Below are positions 8,784 through 15,985 of a stretch of DNA of 28,577 nucleotides, piece after piece. The notes under the pieces were generated by a model, which was given only the letters and a program-made list of their open reading frames with translations, was not told where the DNA came from and made no database searches. The position numbers and the translations under genes were made by a program. Source of the stretch: TMED108 sp036166415 (GTDB lineage Bacteria; Fidelibacterota; Marinisomatia; Marinisomatales; TCS55); the NCBI GenBank assembly GCA_036166415.1, contig JAYZHP010000115.1:1-28577 (forward strand). Direction: 5' to 3'. Every line of letters starts with the position of its first letter. Position 1 is the first letter of the stretch.

Positions 8784-9802
8784 GGCGCTATCTACATATT
8801 ATATTCTTCATAGGTATTGCCTTTGCTCAATTAGATAACACTGAGACTATATCAAAAACAGGTACTACTTCTGCCCAATTTCTTAAAATTGGTGCTGATG
8901 CAAGAGGGTCATCCATGGGAAATGCCTTTACTGCAATGTCAGGAGGAATTTCTTCAATGTACTGGAATCCCGCTGGAATGACATCAATAAGAAAAATGGA
9001 AGCGGTTTTTCTTAATTCAGATTGGATAGCAGGTATAACATATAATTATGCTGCTTTCGGCTTGAGCCTAGGACAAAATGGCGTTATTGGATTTAGCATG
9101 ACGAGCCTTTCGACCCCTGAAGACCTAGTAAGAACTGTTGAAAAGCCAAACGGAACTGGTGAATATTTTGATGCTAATGACCTAGCAATTAATATTAGCT
9201 ACGCTAGGCGCTTAACAAACAAATTTTCCATGGGCGCAAATATAAAATACATTAGCCAAAGCATCTGGCATGCAAATGCAAATAGTGTCGCTGCAGACTT
9301 AGGAGCCCTATTCATTACTCCATTTAACAATATTAGACTAGGTGCTAGTTTGTCAAACTACGGTTCAGATATGCAAATGTATGGAAGAAATCAAAAGTTT
9401 AGCGTTGATCCAGACCCTATAAATGAAGGTAACGTCGAATTTGTTAATGCTATGTATGAAACTGACAAATTCCCATTACCATTAATATTTCGCGTTGGTT
9501 TATCTGGTGAAATAATAAACACCATTAATAATAGGCTCTCGTTTGCCGTAGATGCGCTGCACCCAAATGATAATCTGGAATGGGTCAATGCAGGTTTAGA
9601 ATATGCATCAATGGATATGTTTTTTCTCAGAGCTGGTATGAGCACTTTATTTAGAAACGATACAGAGGAAGGCTTAACCCTTGGCTCCGGTCTTCATTAT
9701 AAGATAGCTGGTTCATCTACGCAGATAAAACTGGATTATGCTTACTCTACATTTGGAAGGCTAAAAAATGTACAACGATTATCAATCGGCGTTCATTTCT
9801 AA
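8780..9802 (+). CDS. PorV/PorQ-family outer-membrane protein (operon A)
   Basis: This 340-aa protein has a signal peptide (MRRYLHIIFFIGIAFA, then Gln) and the PorV/PorQ-family start: TSAQFLKIGADARGSSMGNAFTA, then MYWNPAGM. The rest alternates beta-strands and ends in Phe (SIGVHF), as outer-membrane barrels do. In Porphyromonas and relatives PorV escorts T9SS cargo from the translocon to the cell surface. Here the gene overlaps the cargo-like gene by ATGA, which suggests a dedicated escort for that protein. It is paralogous to 19250-20296 (shared IWH..AN, AVDA.HPN.N.E..N.G). It could instead be a FadL/porin-like transporter, since the family is broad. It is the last gene of operon A. Confidence 0.85.
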   Translation: MRRYLHIIFFIGIAFAQLDNTETISKTGTTSAQFLKIGADARGSSMGNAFTAMSGGISSMYWNPAGMTSIRKMEAVFLNSDWIAGITYNYAAFGLSLGQNGVIGFSMTSLSTPEDLVRTVEKPNGTGEYFDANDLAINISYARRLTNKFSMGANIKYISQSIWHANANSVAADLGALFITPFNNIRLGASLSNYGSDMQMYGRNQKFSVDPDPINEGNVEFVNAMYETDKFPLPLIFRVGLSGEIINTINNRLSFAVDALHPNDNLEWVNAGLEYASMDMFFLRAGMSTLFRNDTEEGLTLGSGLHYKIAGSSTQIKLDYAYSTFGRLKNVQRLSIGVHF

Positions 9803-9823
9803 ATCATAATTAACTATGATTTA
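9800..9823. terminator. A/T-rich hairpin between convergent operons A and B
   Basis: TAAATCATA and TATGATTTA form a perfect 9-bp stem around the 6-base loop ATTAAC. It overlaps the stop codon of the PorV gene (9800-9802) and the stop codon of the DUF2834 gene (9814-9816). Its placement at the meeting point of two long converging operons suggests a bidirectional terminator. It has little G+C and no good U tract, so the call is tentative. Confidence 0.4.
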
Positions 9824-10119
9824 CTTTCCATATCAAGAAAGTAAATTGGCATAGCAAGCGACAATCCCACACCAAGCATCATAATAAAATATTTTAATGG
9901 ATTAGGTCCCTTGCCACTTTGATACCTATAGATGATATAAGTAGAGAATGTAATTGCAGACACACCTAAGTCTGCAGCCATCATTCGTACTGCGTTATTA
10001 TCAAACCAGGCAGAAAAAAATTCACTAATAGAATATTGATCAATAACTATAGAAGAAACCATTGCCCAATAAGGCAGCGCTACCCCAAGGATTGCTAATA
10101 CGATGAATGCCTTTTTCAT
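9814..10119 (-). CDS. DUF2834 small integral membrane protein
   Basis: This 101-aa protein has three hydrophobic helices (about residues 4-26, 43-63 and 76-95). Its layout matches DUF2834: an N-terminal helix ending in LPYWAM, a middle FFSAWFDNNAVRMMAADLGVSAI segment, and a third helix GVGLSLAMPIYFL near the C-terminus. It is an inner-membrane protein of unknown function. It is the last gene of operon B, ten bases after the CotH gene; the minus-strand sequence TAAAGGATAAATAATG places the ribosome binding site (AAGGA, 10126-10130) directly after the CotH stop codon. Nothing ties it mechanistically to glucan use; it may be a passenger. Confidence 0.8.
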   Translation of the reverse strand: MKKAFIVLAILGVALPYWAMVSSIVIDQYSISEFFSAWFDNNAVRMMAADLGVSAITFSTYIIYRYQSGKGPNPLKYFIMMLGVGLSLAMPIYFLDMESKS

Positions 10120-10129
10120 TATTTATCCT

Positions 10130-13100
10130 TTATTTTAATAATATTATTTTTTGATAATCAGAGCTGAACTGGGAATTAAATGATATGATATATACTCCAC
10201 CAGAAACGGGCATATTATTTTCATTTAATCCATTCCATCGTATGCGATATGTTCCAGGGTCATAACTATTGTAATTGAATGATTTAACTTTTTGACCTAA
10301 TATATTTGAAATTGTAATAGTTACCTTTCCACGAACATGTATATCAAATGGTATTACAATTGCATTATTAAACGGATTTGGATATGCTGGATGAAGTTTC
10401 GATGAAACAGGTACCGAGTTTTCTTCATCAATATTCAAATCAGCTTCAAAAACTGCTTCTAGTTTTGATATATCGCTAACATCGACAATCATTGAAGAAA
10501 GTGAATCTTTAATGCCGCGCCACTCCTTAAACTTAAACCCAGATTTTGGTTGGGCTGAGATAGATACTGGAACACTTGGGAAATAATCGCCTGACCACTG
10601 ACTTTGATCAATATTTATTGAATTTATTTTTACTGCACCTACGCCAGGAGGGTCTACTGATACATTGATTGTTTCATGCCTGGGAAGATTGAATGTGCTT
10701 TTGATATGCCTCTTTATATAGAACTCTCTTAAATCGCTAAATGTTTTAATGCGAGCTATTTCTGCCTCCCAATTAATATTCTGATTCCAGCGCTGGTGAT
10801 GCTGCGTGATATATTTTGTTATTCCATTTTTAATTTTGACAAGTTGGTTATTTAGATTTTCCGGTAAAAATATTGAATTTAAATAATCACAATAGGTATT
10901 AATGAATTGATGTTTAAAGGAATTATTTTCCATTAATTTTCTAAATAAAAATGTGCTCCATGGGGGATTTGGCCATCCTGGGCCATTAGCCTCTAACGCA
11001 AAATCAATAGTATTGAATTTATGATGATCAGACATCCATTTTGGAAAGGCAAAACCAAAATCTGTATCATATAATATCCAACTCCACTTGCCTCCTTCGC
11101 GATTATCTCTCCATAGCTTCACATTATTTCCAGGCCAGTCTCGATTATCGATAAATGTCTGAACAACGTGATATTTTATGTACCCTTCAATATCCATCCA
11201 ATCATTAATAGTGGCATATATACTGGGATTGCTTACATCATTGGATGAAACATATTGGATGAGGTTTAAAAAGTCATTTTTTGAACCATGGATAGTCTCT
11301 AGGTTATCTTCAAATCCCCCATTATATGCAAGTAGGTCAATATGATTTGCTGGAACATCATGATGAGATGAAATAAAGTGTTCACTAATTTTTTCGCGCA
11401 TATTATAAATCCCCCAATACTCTCCATTGATATAACCAATTACGGGCCTATATTGCTGATAATCAATACCAATATCTTCAATAATTTTTACAACATATCC
11501 ATCGCGAAGCATGGTTTGATCCCAATCATTGCCTGAATTTCTGAGTACAAAAGATTCATAATTTTCTATGTCACTTTTTGGAAATAATTGAACCTCAAAA
11601 TTACTGGTACCGTATTTCTTTCTAGCAAACACTGAAAATGATTTTTGGGGATTTCCCCTGCTCCACCCACCAAAAATCTTAATACCACCATTCGCACGAT
11701 AGGTTTGAGCATTTACATCCAAAATTTCAAACTGAGCAGGGCGTTCCCAATCCTCCCAGAAATTTGCTCCAAAATGCGGAAAGTCTTGCGCAGCTCCTGG
11801 GCCCTTAACATACATACCTGAATTTGGATCAAAGAGATCAGATGGGCTTGCGTTGAGTATCATAACCGGTATATCAGGTTGCTGGCCAAATAAGTATGTT
11901 TGCGATTCAACCTTTGATGGCATCCATCCATCTAAATATGATCTAGAGCGCACCGGGGTATTAGAAGTAATATTGATTGGCGCTGTATACAAAGTAGATT
12001 TTTCTGTAGGCTCAGACCCATCAAATGTATAATATATTTTTGCCTCTGCATTAGGAGCGCTTAATAATATGGCTTGGCTATTTGCATAGAATCCTGATGG
12101 GCTAGAAAAAATTGGAGGATCTAGAAAACCATCGTATCCTGTGCTAGGGTTAGGTTTTCCGGGTGTAGTTGCATCAAACAGTTTCCATTCGCTTCCTTGT
12201 GAAACCCTTCCTTTGGACTTATCAGTAGGAATAAAGCCTGTAAATAATGAATCAATAATTACAGCACTTGGATCAGATAATAAAAGATATTCTCCATTGG
12301 ACTTTAATTTGAAATTTGAATGCAAATAGGTAGCAGGAAGATTAATCCTAGAATCAGGTATTCTAGGATTTTCAATATTAGTAGTATATCCAATAGTTAA
12401 AAATGGAATACAAGAAAGGTCGGAAGATGTATTTGAATAATTATGCACTTGAATTGCCAATACATTCTCCCCGCTTTGTAGTGGAAATTGATCATGATCA
12501 ATCACAATTTTTTCAGGAAATCCTCCTGTGTATATCTCTGCCTCATGCAAATTTGTTGCGGTTTGGTCAAAGCTTATTTGAGAGTTTTCAGCACCCAAAT
12601 TCTTTCTTGAAAATTCTTTGCCGTTTAGATAAGCAATATATCCATCATCATAATCCAAATGAAAAAGGATCATTCCTACATCGTTTGGATTTTCTATAGT
12701 AAACGTTTTTCTTACAAAAACAGATACAGTTTGCGAAATGGTAGTATTGTCATCATTATCGCCGTATCCAATTCCACTGGGCCCTTCCATCCAACCTGCT
12801 GGGTTATAATTAATTGAGTTCCAATTTGTTGGAGGTGCATTATTTTGTGACCAGTAATACCATTTGTCTCCTACTGTAATTTCAGCATGCCATGATTTGA
12901 CTAAATTCTTTTTATCTTCATTGGACGCTAATACTAAGAGATAATCATTAGGCTGAATGGAAATATCAGGAAATTTCCACTTCAATTTTTCTGATAAGTC
13001 ATCACTAAGCCCATATCCATCTAGATTAACTGGTGATCTACCAAAATTATAAATTTCTATCCAGTCAGGTGTATCCCCATCCTCATCATAAAAACTTGAA

Positions 13101-13183
13101 CTGTTACTAGAAACAATTTCATTAATCTGTAATGACTGGCCAAATAATAAAGAGCTAATGAAGATAATTATAAAGATTTTCAT
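10130..13183 (-). CDS. CotH-kinase protein with split lamin-tail, CHB_HEX-like and T9SS sorting domains
   Basis: This 1017-aa secreted protein has the signal MKIFIIIFISSLLFG, then Gln. Domains: lamin-tail start (19-88, INEIVSSNSSSF, DWIEIYNFG); an inserted galactose-binding-like module (about 105-270, WMEGPSGIGYGDNDDN, DYDDGYIAYLNG); lamin-tail end (about 288-346, GEYLLLSDP, TTPGKPN); chitobiase C-terminal-like (about 356-432, AKIYYTFDGSEPT); CotH kinase (about 436-800); an InlB-like repeat (about 845-915); and a T9SS sorting domain (about 930-1017, YPNPFNNAI to IILLK). CotH features include GIYNMREK (about 591) and WILYDTDFGF with the metal-binding-type DxD at 706-708. CotH phosphorylates spore-coat proteins in Bacillus; here it would act at the cell surface on an unknown target. 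It begins 14 bases after the GH5 stop, with no clear Shine-Dalgarno. Confidence 0.88.
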   Translation of the reverse strand: MKIFIIIFISSLLFGQSLQINEIVSSNSSSFYDEDGDTPDWIEIYNFGRSPVNLDGYGLSDDLSEKLKWKFPDISIQPNDYLLVLASNEDKKNLVKSWHAEITVGDKWYYWSQNNAPPTNWNSINYNPAGWMEGPSGIGYGDNDDNTTISQTVSVFVRKTFTIENPNDVGMILFHLDYDDGYIAYLNGKEFSRKNLGAENSQISFDQTATNLHEAEIYTGGFPEKIVIDHDQFPLQSGENVLAIQVHNYSNTSSDLSCIPFLTIGYTTNIENPRIPDSRINLPATYLHSNFKLKSNGEYLLLSDPSAVIIDSLFTGFIPTDKSKGRVSQGSEWKLFDATTPGKPNPSTGYDGFLDPPIFSSPSGFYANSQAILLSAPNAEAKIYYTFDGSEPTEKSTLYTAPINITSNTPVRSRSYLDGWMPSKVESQTYLFGQQPDIPVMILNASPSDLFDPNSGMYVKGPGAAQDFPHFGANFWEDWERPAQFEILDVNAQTYRANGGIKIFGGWSRGNPQKSFSVFARKKYGTSNFEVQLFPKSDIENYESFVLRNSGNDWDQTMLRDGYVVKIIEDIGIDYQQYRPVIGYINGEYWGIYNMREKISEHFISSHHDVPANHIDLLAYNGGFEDNLETIHGSKNDFLNLIQYVSSNDVSNPSIYATINDWMDIEGYIKYHVVQTFIDNRDWPGNNVKLWRDNREGGKWSWILYDTDFGFAFPKWMSDHHKFNTIDFALEANGPGWPNPPWSTFLFRKLMENNSFKHQFINTYCDYLNSIFLPENLNNQLVKIKNGITKYITQHHQRWNQNINWEAEIARIKTFSDLREFYIKRHIKSTFNLPRHETINVSVDPPGVGAVKINSINIDQSQWSGDYFPSVPVSISAQPKSGFKFKEWRGIKDSLSSMIVDVSDISKLEAVFEADLNIDEENSVPVSSKLHPAYPNPFNNAIVIPFDIHVRGKVTITISNILGQKVKSFNYNSYDPGTYRIRWNGLNENNMPVSGGVYIISFNSQFSSDYQKIILLK

Positions 13184-13197
13184 TCGATCAATTAACT

Positions 13198-15180
13198 CTA
13201 TCTAATCAATGTAAATTTTTCTTTGATCGTTTTTTCTCCATCATCAATTGTTACAAAATAAATCCCATTGGATATCACTTTTCCATTGATATCCTTAACA
13301 TTCCAGCTATAATTATTTTCACCAACTTTAGGTGTTGATTTTTTCCACCATATTAACTGACCATTGATATTGTATATTTTGATACTTGCAGGATTATTAG
13401 TAAGCGATTCAAATTCAATGTTAAGGTAATCTTTAATTGGATTTGGATATAGTTTATGACTAAAAATTCTTAAACCTTGGTTGGCTTCCTTGGATTGTAT
13501 TTTCAATAATTTTAGATTGGCTCCATTTCTACTAACCAAAACCATTAATGAATGCTGACCCTTAGTAAGGCTGGCTTCACCAATTAATGTTTCTGTCCAA
13601 ATTTGATCGCCGCCCGTATTTGGAAGATCAATAGGCTCAATAATTTTATTACCATTTAAAAAAATTACAATTGAAGCGCTATTGTTTTCTGAAGCAGACT
13701 TAGCATGGAAAAGATATGGTCCTTCCTTAATTACATTTACAGTATAATTCATATACTCACCGGTCTCGGTCCAGCCAATATTATAAGGAACGATCGTGGT
13801 GTCTGTTGATCGTTCAATATCAACACCATCATTTCGATAAGACCATCCTGAATTACCTCCTTTGGTTTGACTTCCTACTCCAGTTCGCATATAATCTACA
13901 TCCATATAAGAAATACCTAGTGCGCCTAAATCGTAATCAACAAAAGCGATTGATCCAGGAATGATATGATTTTTATATGGTTTACTTTTTACTCTGTAAT
14001 CCTGATCAATCAATGAGGCAATAACATCTCTTTTTATTTCACAATTATCATATAATAAACCCTCTGCCATTTCGTCTAAACCGGCGATGCTAATCAATAA
14101 ATCCGGTTTTACAATTTTTCCATCCCAATAATCTAAGATAGTGCGATAATTATCGGTAATCGGAACAGAAGCAATGGATCGTATAGAATCAAATTTTTTA
14201 TAGGTCCACCAGTTCCATCCAATATTTTTTGATTCTACTAATTCAATAACCCTTGACCACCACTCATTAGAATTTTCTCCGAACTCTCCTAGCCAAAGCG
14301 GCGTATTAGTTCGATTGCTTAAATTAATTAGATACTGAATAGTGCCAAGAGTTACATCGTTCCAGTATTTGTGAAATGCCCAAACCATGTTCGTATCAAA
14401 AGCTGGCTCCATCCCCCCAAATGAGGTTGAGTAATAATTGCCATTGACAAAAATTATATGATTTTGATCATATTTTCTAATTCGATTTCTAATGCGCCTA
14501 TGTAGATCTCTATTTTCTTTATTGCTCATACCATTAGGTAAGACTGGTTCATTGATTAGATCATATCCGCCTATAGTTATTTCGGTGCTATAGCGCCTTG
14601 CAATTTCAGCCCATAAGTCAATCAACCAATTCTGATTATCAGCACTGGTCCATAGCTCTGCGGTGCCGTGCGCATCGGCTATTTCTCCAGGGCTTTGACC
14701 TCCGGGCGCAGCGTGCATATCAAGTACAACATAAAGATTATATTTTTTACTCCACCCAATAACACTATCAATTACAGCAAATCCTTTTTCAGAATATTCA
14801 CCTCTAATTGGGCTAAGCGCTTTATAATGAAGGGGTAATCTGATAGAATTAAAACCCCATGACGCTAGCATTTCTATATCTTTTTCTTGGACAAAATTTC
14901 TCTCAAATTTATCATAAAATTTATCCGCTTCCACCTCGCCAACAAGATTGACTATTTTTTCTCTAATCGTAGTTGGCGAACCTGAGCCAGGTATTTGAAA
15001 CATATATCCTTCGGGTACTTGCCAGCCGCCAAATGCTACACCTCTCAAAATTACTGTATTCCCAGCCCCATCAACTATTCTTGTACCAGAAGTCTGAAGA
15101 TATTGGGAAAATGCCAATGAGAAAAGCGCAATAGATGAAAAGAATATTAGATTAATTTTCTTTACTATATACCCGAACAT
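13198..15180 (-). CDS. GH5 beta-glucanase with CBM6 and T9SS sorting domain
   Basis: This 660-aa secreted endo- or exo-beta-glucanase has a signal ending LAFS before Gln (residue 26). The GH5 TIM barrel is about 30-360: NSIRLPLHY, VVLDMHAAPGGQ, DLINEP with acid/base Glu211, FHKYW, LWLGEFGEN with nucleophile Glu299, and GWNWWTYK. The DMHAAPGGQ type resembles exo-1,3-beta-glucanase-like GH5 groups; I cannot fix the subfamily. A CBM6-type beta-sandwich follows at about 405-562 (IPGSIAFVDYDLG, YRNDGVDIE, GEYMNYTVNV), then a T9SS sorting domain at about 577-660 (LYPNPIKDYL). The start at 15180 overlaps the GH16 gene by 29 bases and has GGAAG six bases upstream (15187-15191). With two GH16 genes upstream, the likely substrates are laminarin-like or mixed-linkage glucans. 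Confidence 0.92.
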   Translation of the reverse strand: MFGYIVKKINLIFFSSIALFSLAFSQYLQTSGTRIVDGAGNTVILRGVAFGGWQVPEGYMFQIPGSGSPTTIREKIVNLVGEVEADKFYDKFERNFVQEKDIEMLASWGFNSIRLPLHYKALSPIRGEYSEKGFAVIDSVIGWSKKYNLYVVLDMHAAPGGQSPGEIADAHGTAELWTSADNQNWLIDLWAEIARRYSTEITIGGYDLINEPVLPNGMSNKENRDLHRRIRNRIRKYDQNHIIFVNGNYYSTSFGGMEPAFDTNMVWAFHKYWNDVTLGTIQYLINLSNRTNTPLWLGEFGENSNEWWSRVIELVESKNIGWNWWTYKKFDSIRSIASVPITDNYRTILDYWDGKIVKPDLLISIAGLDEMAEGLLYDNCEIKRDVIASLIDQDYRVKSKPYKNHIIPGSIAFVDYDLGALGISYMDVDYMRTGVGSQTKGGNSGWSYRNDGVDIERSTDTTIVPYNIGWTETGEYMNYTVNVIKEGPYLFHAKSASENNSASIVIFLNGNKIIEPIDLPNTGGDQIWTETLIGEASLTKGQHSLMVLVSRNGANLKLLKIQSKEANQGLRIFSHKLYPNPIKDYLNIEFESLTNNPASIKIYNINGQLIWWKKSTPKVGENNYSWNVKDINGKVISNGIYFVTIDDGEKTIKEKFTLIR

Positions 15181-15985
15181 ATTCTACTTCCATCTCGGTT
15201 GGGAATTTTGTTGTTTCATCTGGTTGTCCAGGCCAATCTCCGCCAACTGCAATATTGATTAATAAATGAAATCGTTGATTGAACGGCCAGGATTTGTAGT
15301 CGTTTTTTTCATCATTTTGAAAGGAAAAATATTTTTTATCATCTATCAGAAAATCTATTCTATCTTCATACCATTCTATAGCATATACATAAAACTTGGT
15401 GCTAATGTCATCAAGAAGTTGGGAGCCACCTCTTTGCGTATTAATTTTGTGATTATACGATTCGGTATGAATACTACCATGCACTCTACCTGGATCAAAA
15501 CCAACATGCTCCATAATATCTATTTCACCACTTTCAGGCCACCCGCCATACATCCAGTCTGTTGGAAGCATCCATATCGCGGGCCAAATGCCTTGACCTA
15601 AGGCTAATTTAGCTTTGACCTCTACCCTACCATAAAGCCAATCCCCTTTGCCAGAAGTACGTAATCTTGCTGATGAAAAATACCTAAGATTATTAGGTGA
15701 TCCAGTTCCTTGCGGTACAAAATCTGCTCTGATAATCAATTTCCCATCTCTTATAAAAGCAGAAGAATCTTGATCGGAATAATATTGTAATTCATTGTTA
15801 CCCCAGCCATGTCCACCAATCTCATGCGACCATTTTTCAAGGTTCAGCGCTGTATCGGTAAATTCATCATTCCATGCAAGCTTCCATCCTTCCCTATCCC
15901 ATTCATTAACAGGGGTTATCTTTTCTGAGCTTTTTGGATCATCGCATGCAATCAGAAGAAGTAGTGCTGGAAATAATTTATTCAT
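15152..15985 (-). CDS. GH16 endo-beta-1,3-glucanase (laminarinase type), lipoprotein
   Basis: This 277-aa enzyme is little more than the catalytic domain. The lipobox LLIAC gives lipidated Cys14 followed by Asp-Asp. The GH16 domain is about 30-277: WNDEFTDTALNLEKW at the start, WGNNELQYYS, LYGRVEVKAKL, GIWPAIWMLP, then the catalytic ESGEIDIMEHVG with Glu154 (nucleophile), Asp156 and Glu159 (acid/base), and FHLLINIAVGGDWPG near the end. This set is the laminarinase (GH16_3-type) pattern. Unlike its neighbours it has no T9SS domain and no CBM, so it is membrane-anchored by lipid, at the surface or facing the periplasm. It overlaps the upstream gene by ATGA, so translation is coupled. Confidence 0.94.
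   Translation of the reverse strand: MNKLFPALLLLIACDDPKSSEKITPVNEWDREGWKLAWNDEFTDTALNLEKWSHEIGGHGWGNNELQYYSDQDSSAFIRDGKLIIRADFVPQGTGSPNNLRYFSSARLRTSGKGDWLYGRVEVKAKLALGQGIWPAIWMLPTDWMYGGWPESGEIDIMEHVGFDPGRVHGSIHTESYNHKINTQRGGSQLLDDISTKFYVYAIEWYEDRIDFLIDDKKYFSFQNDEKNDYKSWPFNQRFHLLINIAVGGDWPGQPDETTKFPTEMEVEYVRVYSKEN

Noticed and set aside
12403..12699. 98-aa plus-strand frame antisense to the CotH gene
   Set aside because: Lies entirely opposite the galactose-binding-like module of the CotH gene; no independent support.
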